DNA of 13,729 nucleotides, from assembly GCA_016283945.1 (NCBI GenBank), contig JAEENW010000037.1:1-13729 (forward strand). Reading direction: 5' to 3'. Source of the DNA: Bacillota bacterium. Lineage in GTDB: Bacteria > Bacillota > Clostridia > Peptostreptococcales > Anaerovoracaceae. Below are positions 5,991-11,636 of the stretch, one piece after another (within the stretch, counting starts at the first letter, position 1; each line of letters opens with the position of its first letter). A model generated the notes under the pieces. The model was not told the DNA's origin, searched no databases, and saw only the letters and a program-made list of their open reading frames with translations. A program made the translations under genes and the position numbers.

Positions 5991-6109
5991 GGAGAAGGGG
6001 ATCGAACCCTGAAAAGGCTGAACGGTCCGGTGGACCGTTCAGGTCCGAGCCCGCCGGAGCGGGCGCAGGACGGCGGATGCGCGAAGCGCATACGCTGATT
6101 CCCTTCATC
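5991..6109 (+). other. Cloverleaf-like structured element between the tRNA-tail repeats
   Basis: Three local hairpins: 6018-6028 with 6032-6042 (11 bp, loop GGT); 6049-6054 with 6059-6064 (6 bp, loop CGGA), extended by GTCC/GGAC at 6043-6046 and 6068-6071; and 6077-6082 with 6086-6091 (6 bp, loop GAA). They are enclosed by a long-range stem 5991-6003 with 6097-6109 (13 positions, two wobbles, one mismatch). The left arm is an inverted, 17-of-20 copy of the tRNA T-arm/3' region, and the right arm is the duplicated tRNA 3' end. It could be an RNA or a palindromic mobile repeat. No coding sequence is supported here. Confidence 0.55.
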
Positions 6110-6150
6110 TGCTGCTGTAAAACAAAGAATAAGGCTTTCTCGGGCCATTT
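6097..6150 (+). repeat. Direct repeat copy B: partial tRNA-Gly 3' end with decayed terminator
   Basis: The second copy of the unit at 5917-5970. The tRNA-derived 17 bases (6097-6113) are identical, but the CCA and the terminator stem are altered (CCGGCAAAG is replaced by AAGGCTTTC), so the hairpin no longer forms well. No tRNA 5' half accompanies it. Confidence 0.8.
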
Positions 6151-6151
6151 C

Positions 6152-6160
6152 TGATATAAT
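6152..6160 (+). promoter_or_regulatory. Extended -10 promoter of the M24 peptidase gene
   Basis: TGATATAAT (6152-6160) is identical to the extended -10 of the tRNA-Gly promoter and lies 46 bp upstream of the start codon. The -35 region (AGGCTT, 6132-6137) is poor. Confidence 0.6.
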
Positions 6161-6206
6161 AAAACAAACAGCCGCTCACCTCGCGCCTATCCGAAAGGGG
6201 AAACAA

Positions 6207-7454
6207 ATGAAGGATTACAGCATCAGCATAGAATCGCTCAAGCGCCAGCAGGAGCTCTGCGACCAGATCAAGCTGGACAGGCTCGACAATCTGCTCCCGT
6301 CGCTCATGGAGGAGACCGGGATAGAGCTCTGGCTCATCATCACCGGCGAGCAGAACGAGGATCCGGTCTACCGCAGCCTCGTGCCGTCGGCCATACTCAA
6401 CGCGAGCCGCACCACCTGCCTCGCCTTCGTCAAGGAGAAGGACGGCAGCTACGGACGCTACAGCATCAACAAGCCCAACGGGACGCTTGCGCGCTTCTAC
6501 AAGCAGCTCAAGTTCGACAACACCCTCCAGTGGGAGTACATCGCCGACTTCATCAGGGAGAAGGACCCGAAGAACATCGGCGTCAACATCTCCCGCGACT
6601 ACACCCTCTGCTCCGGCCTCTCCGCCGCCTTCTATCTCAGGCTGCAGGAGCAGCTCGGCGATCTCGCGTCAAGGATAGTGAGCGCCGAAGACCTCTGCGT
6701 CCGCTGGATCGAGACCAGGACCGAGGCTGAGCTCGCGATGTATCCCTCTATCTACAAGCTAACGACCGAGATCATGGAGCACGCGTTCTCCAGAGAGGTC
6801 ATCACCCCGGGCATCACCACTACCGACGAGGTCGAGTGGTGGGTCAAGCAGGAATTCGTGAGGCTGGGCATCGCGCCGAGCTTCAGCCCCGACGTCAACT
6901 TCCAGAGGATGGGCGTGGACGGAGGGATGACCGGCGGCGTCATCCGCTGCGGAGACCTGCTGCGCTACGACATGGGAATAGTCTACATGGGCCTCACGAC
7001 TGATCACCAGAGAGTGGCATACGTGCTCAAGCCGGGCGAGACCGAGCCTCCCAAGGGCCTGCTCGAGGGCTGCAGGGTGGGAAGGCGCTTCGCCGACATC
7101 GTGGGCGAGGAGCTCCAGTTCGGCAGGACCGGCAACGAGGTCTTCTTCGCCGCCAAGGAGAAGGCAGCGAAGGAGGGCATCGACGCGAGGCTCTACTCGC
7201 ACCCGGTAGGACCCTTCGTGCACTCCGCGGGACCGACCATCGGCCTCTACGATAAGCAGGAGTTCATCCCCGGCAGGGGCGAGAAGAAGGTCAATCCGAA
7301 CACCGTCTACGCCGTCGAGTACAACGTCGCCCTCGACGTCCCCGAGTGGGGCGGACAGAAGGTCTGGTTCTACCTCGAGGAGACCGTCCTCCTCAGGGAG
7401 AGCGGAAAGATCGAGTACCTCGATCCCAAGCACGGCCAGCTGATGATCGTGTAA
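6207..7454 (+). CDS. M24-family metallopeptidase (aminopeptidase P / Xaa-Pro peptidase-like)
   Basis: A 415-residue pita-bread-fold metallopeptidase. The N-terminal non-catalytic (creatinase-like) domain covers about residues 10-170, and the catalytic M24 domain about 175-410. All five metal ligands can be placed: D255 (in RYDMG), D266 (11 residues later), H332 (in SHPVG), E371 (in AVEYN) and E391 (in YLEETVLL). It should therefore bind two divalent metals and be catalytically competent. The sequence around the ligands (SHPVGPF, VEYNVAL) is diverged from classical PepP (GHGIG, TIEPG). It may belong to a subfamily with another peptide or dipeptide substrate. There is no signal peptide, so it is cytoplasmic. 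The start is well set: AAAGGGG lies 6 nt upstream of ATG. It is followed by two terminators and probably transcribed alone. Confidence 0.92.
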   Translation: MKDYSISIESLKRQQELCDQIKLDRLDNLLPSLMEETGIELWLIITGEQNEDPVYRSLVPSAILNASRTTCLAFVKEKDGSYGRYSINKPNGTLARFYKQLKFDNTLQWEYIADFIREKDPKNIGVNISRDYTLCSGLSAAFYLRLQEQLGDLASRIVSAEDLCVRWIETRTEAELAMYPSIYKLTTEIMEHAFSREVITPGITTTDEVEWWVKQEFVRLGIAPSFSPDVNFQRMGVDGGMTGGVIRCGDLLRYDMGIVYMGLTTDHQRVAYVLKPGETEPPKGLLEGCRVGRRFADIVGEELQFGRTGNEVFFAAKEKAAKEGIDARLYSHPVGPFVHSAGPTIGLYDKQEFIPGRGEKKVNPNTVYAVEYNVALDVPEWGGQKVWFYLEETVLLRESGKIEYLDPKHGQLMIV

Positions 7455-7537
7455 GTCGGCGCGCCGCGGGCGGAAGCCCCGAAGCGTGGCGTTACGGCGC
7501 GGACCGCAGGGCTTCCTGAAATCAAAGCAAAAGAAAA

Positions 7538-7574
7538 CGCGGGCCTTCTCGGATGGGGAGGGCCCGCGGTCTTT
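7538..7574 (+). terminator. First hairpin terminator after the M24 gene
   Basis: CGCGGGCC (7538-7545) pairs with GGCCCGCG (7561-7568), with extra partial pairing inside, followed by GTCTTT. The minus-strand side is T-rich (TTTTCTTTTGC), so it may also terminate the converging asparaginase transcript. Confidence 0.75.
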
Positions 7575-7580
7575 ACAATA

Positions 7581-7616
7581 AACGACCCCGCGTTAGCCGT
7601 GGGGTCGTTTTTGTTT
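7581..7616 (+). terminator. Second, tandem intrinsic terminator
   Basis: The 9-bp stem AACGACCCC (7581-7589) / GGGGTCGTT (7601-7609) is followed by TTTTGTTTTT. It is a strong + strand terminator, only 12 bp after the first hairpin. Confidence 0.88.
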
Positions 7617-7667
7617 TTGAGAATGCGTCTGCCGAGGGAGAGTCCCTGCAGGGCCCGCAGAGAGCTC

Positions 7668-8672
7668 CTACAGCGCGTCCGCCGCGATCTCACCCGCCAG
7701 GTCGGTCTCGAAGATCTTGCGTATGCGCTTCGGATCGTCGGTCTGTCCGAGCGCCCACATCAGCTTGGTGACTGCGGCTTCGGTGGTCATGTCGCGGCCG
7801 GAGATGACGCCGCAGGAGAGCAGCTTGGTCCCGACCTCGTAGAAGCGCAGGTCGCTCGCGTCGTAGAGGCACTGGCTCACGACGACAACGGATACACCCT
7901 CGGAGGTGAGGCGCTCGAGCGCGTCGAGGAGGTTCCTCCTGATGAAGTGCATGCCGCCGAGACCGAAGGCCTCGATGACTATGCCGCGGTAGTTCATCCT
8001 GCGCAGGGTATCGAAGATCTCGGGCTTGGTGCTGGGGATGAGCTTGAGCAGGAAAACGTCGGTGGAGAGGCTGTCCTTCAGCTCGAAGATGCCGTTGGGG
8101 CGCCTGTCCTGCACGTACTTCCTGAGGCCGTCGCCGTAGACCTCGCCGAGCAGGCCGGCGTTGACGCTCTCGAAGGCCTCGAAGCCCATGGTGCGCACCT
8201 TGACGGCCCGGCAGCCGCGTATGATCTTGCGGTTGAAGGCTATGCTCACGCCGTTGATCCCGCTGCCCGCCGCGGCGAATGCGGTGTAGAGGTTGTCGCG
8301 CGCGTCGGTGAGCATGTTGTCGATGGGGACCTGGCTTCCGGTTATGACGACCGGCTTGTCGAGGTCCCTGAGCATGTAGCAGAGCATCGACGCGGTGTAG
8401 GCCATGGTGTCGGTGCCGTGCGTGATGACGATCCCGTCGTGGTCGTCGAGCCCCGCTGCGACGGCGCGGGCTATGGTCTGCCACTCCTCGGCCTGTATGT
8501 TGGAGCTGTCGAGGCTCATGAGGTCCTCGACGTCTATGTCGTAATGCTCGGGAAGCGCCTCCATGTAGTCGAGCAGCTGCTTGGAGCCCATCTCGGGAGC
8601 GAGGCCGTCTCCGCTGTTCTTTGAGGCTATGGTGCCTCCGGTGGTTATGAGCAGTATCTTTTTCTTTTCCAT
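7668..8672 (-). CDS. ansA: Type I L-asparaginase (AnsA-like)
   Basis: A 334-residue cytoplasmic-type asparaginase hydrolysing L-asparagine to aspartate and ammonia. The N-terminal nucleophile motif TTGGTIAS carries T14. DSSN (55-58) and the second catalytic motif HGTDTM (85-90, T87-D88) are present, and GSQVP follows at the usual distance. The C-terminal domain has the family pattern GIVIEAFGLGGMH. The length fits the bacterial type I family (about 330-340). There is no signal peptide, unlike type II periplasmic enzymes. The ATG at 8670-8672 is chosen because AAGGAG lies 5 nt upstream; the longer frame from 8711 would include the ribosome binding site. It is convergent with the M24 gene and divergent from the VOC gene. 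Confidence 0.93.
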   Translation of the reverse strand: MEKKKILLITTGGTIASKNSGDGLAPEMGSKQLLDYMEALPEHYDIDVEDLMSLDSSNIQAEEWQTIARAVAAGLDDHDGIVITHGTDTMAYTASMLCYMLRDLDKPVVITGSQVPIDNMLTDARDNLYTAFAAAGSGINGVSIAFNRKIIRGCRAVKVRTMGFEAFESVNAGLLGEVYGDGLRKYVQDRRPNGIFELKDSLSTDVFLLKLIPSTKPEIFDTLRRMNYRGIVIEAFGLGGMHFIRRNLLDALERLTSEGVSVVVVSQCLYDASDLRFYEVGTKLLSCGVISGRDMTTEAAVTKLMWALGQTDDPKRIRKIFETDLAGEIAADAL

Positions 8673-8715
8673 GGGGTCTCCTTTCAGCGCCGGCGCGGGC
8701 GCGTCCGTCACCTAA

Positions 8716-8724
8716 ACTATACCA
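8716..8724 (-). promoter_or_regulatory. Putative promoter of the asparaginase gene
   Basis: On the minus strand, TGGTATAGT (8716-8724) is an extended -10 (TATAGT, 5/6) about 44 bp upstream of the ATG. No good -35 is seen. Confidence 0.45.
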
Positions 8725-8740
8725 CCTCGGGGGCGCGCCG

Positions 8741-8749
8741 TGATATACT
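8741..8749 (+). promoter_or_regulatory. Putative extended -10 promoter of the VOC-rhomboid unit
   Basis: TGATATACT (8741-8749) resembles the TGATATAAT promoters of the tRNA and M24 genes and lies 36 bp before the start codon at 8786. It is back-to-back with the asparaginase promoter. Confidence 0.5.
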
Positions 8750-8785
8750 AACTCTGAATAAAGCGCGTAAACGGAGGGCATGAGC

Positions 8786-9166
8786 ATGGCAATAGAGAGC
8801 TCCGTCATTTTCTTTCCCTGCGGGGACATCGCCCGCACGAGGGATTTCTACGAGAGAGTCTGCGGTCTGAGGGTTGGCCAGGTCCAGGGCGGCGGTCAGT
8901 CGCTCATCCTCGACAGCGGCTACGGCTACATAGGCTTCGTGCAGTACGGCGACGGGCGGCCCATGCCCACGGGCGAATACAGCCCCTGCATAAGCTTCAA
9001 CTGCCGGGACGAGGCCGACGTCGACGCCAGATACGCGGATGTCCTGGCAGCCGGGGCGGAGCCCATAGCCGCTCCCGCGAGGCATCCGGTCTTTCCCGTC
9101 TATTCCTGCTTCTTCAGGGATCCGGACGGTTACAAGGTAGAGTTTCAGAAGATACTGAGCGAGTGA
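8786..9166 (+). CDS. VOC-family (glyoxalase/bleomycin-resistance fold) protein
   Basis: A 126-residue single-unit VOC protein. The N-terminal half carries the typical ARTRDFYERVCGL helix, and the C-terminal half ends with the characteristic FRDPDGYKVEFQ strand. Of the metal ligands usual in catalytic members, the glutamate in KVEF is present. The N-terminal histidine position seems replaced, so enzymatic metal binding is doubtful. The substrate is unknown; members include dioxygenases, lyases and drug-binding proteins. The ATG at 8786 is preferred because GGAGGG (8773-8778) is 7 nt upstream; the ATG at 8780 is only 1 nt from it. It may be co-transcribed with the rhomboid gene 64 bp downstream. 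Confidence 0.85.
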   Translation: MAIESSVIFFPCGDIARTRDFYERVCGLRVGQVQGGGQSLILDSGYGYIGFVQYGDGRPMPTGEYSPCISFNCRDEADVDARYADVLAAGAEPIAAPARHPVFPVYSCFFRDPDGYKVEFQKILSE

Positions 9167-9179
9167 TCCCGCGAGCCCG

Positions 9180-9196
9180 CCGGCGCCCCGCGCCGG
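9180..9196 (+). other. GC-rich hairpin between the VOC and rhomboid genes
   Basis: The perfect 7-bp stem CCGGCGC/GCGCCGG has a CCC loop. No T-tract follows, so it is not a clear terminator; it may stabilise or attenuate the VOC transcript. Confidence 0.4.
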
Positions 9197-9230
9197 AGCA
9201 GCGTCAAAGTCAAAAAGTAAAGAGGCAAAT

Positions 9231-9818
9231 ATGAGCGATCTCAAAAAGAAAAGAGTGAGGATAGTGTTCAACGCGCCCGTGGTGCTCAGCTTCGCGCTGA
9301 TCTGCCTCGTGGTGACGGCTCTCGGCACCGCGAGCGGCGGAGCGGTCACCATGCGCTACTTCGCGTCCTACAGGGCGCCGCTGCTCTCGCCCCTGACCTG
9401 GTTCAGGGCGTTCAGCCACGTCTTCGGGCACTCGGGCTGGCAGCACTTCCTTGGAAACATAAGCATGATACTGCTGCTCGGGCCTATGCTCGAGGAGAAA
9501 TACGGCAGCGGCAGGCTCGCCACCGCGATGGCGATCACCGCGCTCGTCACCTCGATAGTCAACGCGGTCTTCTTCCCCGGGACGGGGATAATGGGCGCGA
9601 GCGGCATAGTCTTCGCCTTCATACTGTTGACCTCCTTCACCGAGTTCAAGGAGGGGGAGATCCCCTTAAGCTTCATACTGGTCGCGCTGATCTACGTGGG
9701 GAAGGAGCTCATGGCGGGGATACTCAGCGCCGACAACATCTCGCAGCTCAGCCACATCATAGGCGGAGCCTGCGGGGCGTCCTTCGGCTACGCCTGGAAC
9801 AGGAAGAGCAGGAGCTGA
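9231..9818 (+). CDS. Rhomboid-family intramembrane serine protease
   Basis: A 195-residue six-span membrane protease of the compact bacterial type. The catalytic serine is S124 in GASG (122-125) and the catalytic histidine is H175 in SHIIGGACGA. The oxyanion-region residues H72 and N76 of the HxxxN motif (HFLGN) are also present. A short basic N-terminus (SDLKKKRVR) precedes the first span, fitting the positive-inside rule. There are no fused cytoplasmic or DNA-binding domains. The start has AAAGAGG about 7 nt upstream. Natural substrates cannot be inferred. It is followed by a terminator shared with the converging nitroreductase. Confidence 0.93.
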   Translation: MSDLKKKRVRIVFNAPVVLSFALICLVVTALGTASGGAVTMRYFASYRAPLLSPLTWFRAFSHVFGHSGWQHFLGNISMILLLGPMLEEKYGSGRLATAMAITALVTSIVNAVFFPGTGIMGASGIVFAFILLTSFTEFKEGEIPLSFILVALIYVGKELMAGILSADNISQLSHIIGGACGASFGYAWNRKSRS

Positions 9819-9865
9819 GAGCGGAAGCCGGGCTCCGCTATGGCCTCGATCATCGCAATATAAAA

Positions 9866-9903
9866 GCAAGGCCTCCTTATTCAGGGGGCCTTGCTCTTTA
9901 TTT
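9866..9903. terminator. Bidirectional terminator between the rhomboid and nitroreductase genes
   Basis: GCAAGGCCTCC (9866-9876) pairs with GGGGGCCTTGC (9884-9894), with one wobble, around a 7-nt loop. The + strand tail is TCTTTATTTCG and the minus strand tail TTTTATATTG, suiting both converging genes. Confidence 0.87.
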
Positions 9904-9930
9904 CGCTTTATCAGCTTGCCGCGGCTAGGT

Positions 9931-10458
9931 CTAGAAGAACTTCGCGACCTCGGAGAGGGGCTTTCTCGGGCGCATCGCGGGTTCCTCGGCGCGCTTGCCG
10001 ATCGCGATGACCGCCATGATCTGCTCGTCCCCGGGGATGCTGAGGCACTTCCTGATGGCTTCCGCGTCGCGGATGCCCATGATCAGGGTGTCGAAGCCCT
10101 CGTTTGAGGCGGCGAGGCAGAGGTAGGCGCTCGCGAGGCCGGAGTCATAGGCTCCCCAGAAGTTGCCGGCGTCGTTCACCGGCTGTCCCTCGCTGAAGCC
10201 GACCTGGTCTTTTACGAAGGTCGTGACGATGAGGGCGGCGTTCTCGGACTTCTCCTTGTTGCCCTGCGGCAGTATGGCCGCTCTGAACGCCTCGAGGGTC
10301 TCGGGGCTGTCAACTACGTAGTACCTGGTGGTCTGCATGTTCTTCCAGGACGGGGCCTGCTGCGCTTCCTTCAGGATCCTCTCGATCTGCGGACGCGGAG
10401 CTGGGCACTCGTACTTTCTGACGCTGCGCCTTCTCTGAGCGAGTATGCTGAATTCCAT
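9931..10458 (-). CDS. Nitroreductase-family FMN-dependent oxidoreductase
   Basis: A 175-residue nitroreductase-fold protein. The N-terminal FMN-phosphate-binding motif is RRRSVRKY (9-16), and APSWKNMQTTRYYVV follows at about residues 35-49. The central helices carry GNFWGAYDSGLASAYLCLAA, and the C-terminus has VIAIGKRAEEP followed by RKPLSEV. It probably uses NAD(P)H to reduce nitro compounds, quinones or flavins; the natural substrate is unknown. The ATG at 10456-10458 is chosen for the strong AAAGGAGG 7 nt upstream; the longer open frame runs antisense-like inside the TSUP gene. It lies 92 bp downstream of the TSUP gene on the same strand, in a GC-rich gap with no T-tract terminator, so an operon is plausible. 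Confidence 0.9.
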   Translation of the reverse strand: MEFSILAQRRRSVRKYECPAPRPQIERILKEAQQAPSWKNMQTTRYYVVDSPETLEAFRAAILPQGNKEKSENAALIVTTFVKDQVGFSEGQPVNDAGNFWGAYDSGLASAYLCLAASNEGFDTLIMGIRDAEAIRKCLSIPGDEQIMAVIAIGKRAEEPAMRPRKPLSEVAKFF

Positions 10459-10550
10459 CTTTCTTCCTCCTTTGCTTGGGTGAGGGCCTCGCGGCCCGGT
10501 ATCTGCGGCTGCGGCCTCTGCGGCTTCGCGCCCCGGAAGCGGCTCTGCTT

Positions 10551-11408
10551 TCAGTTCTTTAACAGGCTTATAACGGCTGTCAGCATCACCGCGAGCAGCA
10601 GGATGTTGAGCAGCAGCGGATCGAGTGATACGGCCATGAGCACTCCGAGTATGGCGGCGGCGCTCCCCGCGGTCATGGCGGCGAGGACGAGCTTTCTGTC
10701 GTAAAGCCCCTCGCGCGCGACGCGCACTCCCCCGCTCATGGGAATGATGGAGCCGAGCACCAGCGTCAGCGTGAGCGCGGATACCGGCGAGAGGCCCAGG
10801 ACCAGCAGCATCGCGGTCGCGGCGGGCTTTCCGGGAACTCCCATCACGTTTATGAAGCCGAGGGCAACGCAGAAGACGCACATGGCGACCAGCTTGCCTC
10901 CCCTAAGGCCCGTGAGGGTCCCGACGGCGCCGGAGCTCGCGATCATCCTGAAGATCAGCGCCCCCATGGAGGCTATTATCGCGGCGCCCATGATCCTCTT
11001 GAGCAGCTTCGCGTCCATGCCGCTCACGGCTCGTCCGCCGAGAGCCCCGCCGAGGGTGAGGCACAGCATCCACAGCACCAGGGTGAGGGCGTCGACCGTG
11101 CTTCCGCCCTTCAGGTAGCTGAAGGCTATGAAGGCGCCGGGGACTATGGTCGCGGCCAGGATGTTCGCGGGAAGGCTCTTACCCTCCGCGAGCTTGAGCC
11201 GCCCTATTAGCAGGGTGTTTAGCAGGAAGTCCGAGACTCCCAGAGTGCAGAGGAAGTATATGGCGAACTCGAACGCGCAGAGCGTGCCGAGCTTAGCCGT
11301 GGAGGCCGCGAGCTTCTCGGGGTGGGACTTCATCTCCCACGCGAAGAAGGCGCCGTACGCCAGCCCGCACGCGAGAAAAGCGCTTCCTATGACAGTCTGT
11401 ACTCCCAT
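10551..11408 (-). CDS. TSUP-family permease (TauE/SafE type), second copy
   Basis: A 285-residue membrane protein with 8-9 hydrophobic spans and the two-half TSUP layout. The second half shows GFINVMGVPGKPAATAMLLVLGLSP followed by SIIPMSGGVRVA, resembling the glycine/proline-rich signature of the family. It is only distantly like the TSUP protein at 4547-5275, so this is not a recent duplication. The ATG at 11406-11408 has GGAGGG 5 nt upstream. It is divergent from the larEBC operon with a 228-bp shared upstream region and probably co-transcribed with the nitroreductase. Substrates known in this family include sulfite, sulfonates, thiosulfate-like ions and some organic acids; none is indicated directly here. 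Confidence 0.85.
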   Translation of the reverse strand: MGVQTVIGSAFLACGLAYGAFFAWEMKSHPEKLAASTAKLGTLCAFEFAIYFLCTLGVSDFLLNTLLIGRLKLAEGKSLPANILAATIVPGAFIAFSYLKGGSTVDALTLVLWMLCLTLGGALGGRAVSGMDAKLLKRIMGAAIIASMGALIFRMIASSGAVGTLTGLRGGKLVAMCVFCVALGFINVMGVPGKPAATAMLLVLGLSPVSALTLTLVLGSIIPMSGGVRVAREGLYDRKLVLAAMTAGSAAAILGVLMAVSLDPLLLNILLLAVMLTAVISLLKN

Positions 11409-11452
11409 GCTATCCCTCCGAAACGCGGCGGTCTTCCTCCTGCCGCGTTAAT

Positions 11453-11458
11453 ATTATA
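11453..11458 (-). promoter_or_regulatory. Putative -10 of the TSUP-nitroreductase unit
   Basis: A perfect TATAAT on the minus strand, about 45 bp upstream of the TSUP ATG, in a locally AT-rich stretch (11450-11490). No convincing -35 is seen at 16-18 bp. Confidence 0.45.
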
Positions 11459-11534
11459 TGCGAATTATGTGTATACTGCATATATTTCGCCTGTTTTTTG
11501 TTAAGATTTCTCAAGCGCGGACAACTACTTTGAT

Positions 11535-11563
11535 TTGCCATACGGGGGCTATTCGGCTATAAT
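11535..11563 (+). promoter_or_regulatory. Promoter of the larEBC operon
   Basis: TTGCCA (11535-11540, 5/6) and TATAAT (11558-11563, 6/6) are separated by exactly 17 bp. The expected transcription start is near 11570, giving a leader of about 67 nt before the larE ATG. It is the best sigma-70-type promoter in the window. Confidence 0.78.
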
Positions 11564-11582
11564 TAATCGTCTGAAGCGATAG

Positions 11583-11621
11583 ATCCGGCGCCCATGCGCC
11601 GGCGTCTGCCCGGATGGGCGG
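11583..11621 (+). promoter_or_regulatory. Structured leader of larEBC with competing helices
   Basis: Hairpin 1 is CCGGCG (11585-11590) / CGCCGG (11597-11602). Hairpin 2 is CTGCCC (11606-11611) / GGGCGG (11616-11621) with loop GGAT. Alternative pairings use the same bases: CGCCCAT (11589-11595) with ATGGGCG (11614-11620), and ATCCGG (11583-11588) with CCGGAT (11610-11615). These are mutually exclusive with hairpins 1 and 2, or could form a loop pseudoknot. They end just before the ribosome binding site (AAAGGGGAG, 11622-11630). This fits a cis-regulatory switch, but I do not recognise a known riboswitch class. Confidence 0.4.
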
Positions 11622-11636
11622 AAAGGGGAGAAACTC

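Noticed and set aside
5743..6108. Small minus-strand open frame across tRNA-Gly
   Set aside because: It is the antisense of the tRNA. A translated reverse tRNA (IEPSTAAWEAAVLPLNY) is a familiar spurious product.
5877..6154. Small + strand open frames in the tRNA-repeat region
   Set aside because: They begin inside the tRNA and read through hairpin repeats. There is no ribosome binding site or plausible product.
7472..7516. Inverted repeat GGAAGCCC / GGGCTTCC after the M24 gene
   Set aside because: The 29-nt loop and lack of a T-tract make a functional hairpin unlikely next to two strong terminators.
7599..8624. Long + strand open frame opposite the asparaginase gene
   Set aside because: Third-position GC bias leaves antisense frames open. 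The translation has no recognisable family, and the minus strand encodes a well-matched asparaginase with a ribosome binding site.
7690..8838. 382-codon minus frame overlapping the asparaginase in another frame
   Set aside because: The product is Arg/His/Pro-rich low-complexity sequence typical of a frame-shifted shadow.
10459..10881. N-terminal extension of the nitroreductase frame
   Set aside because: It lies antisense-like within the TSUP coding region. A strong ribosome binding site precedes the ATG at 10458.
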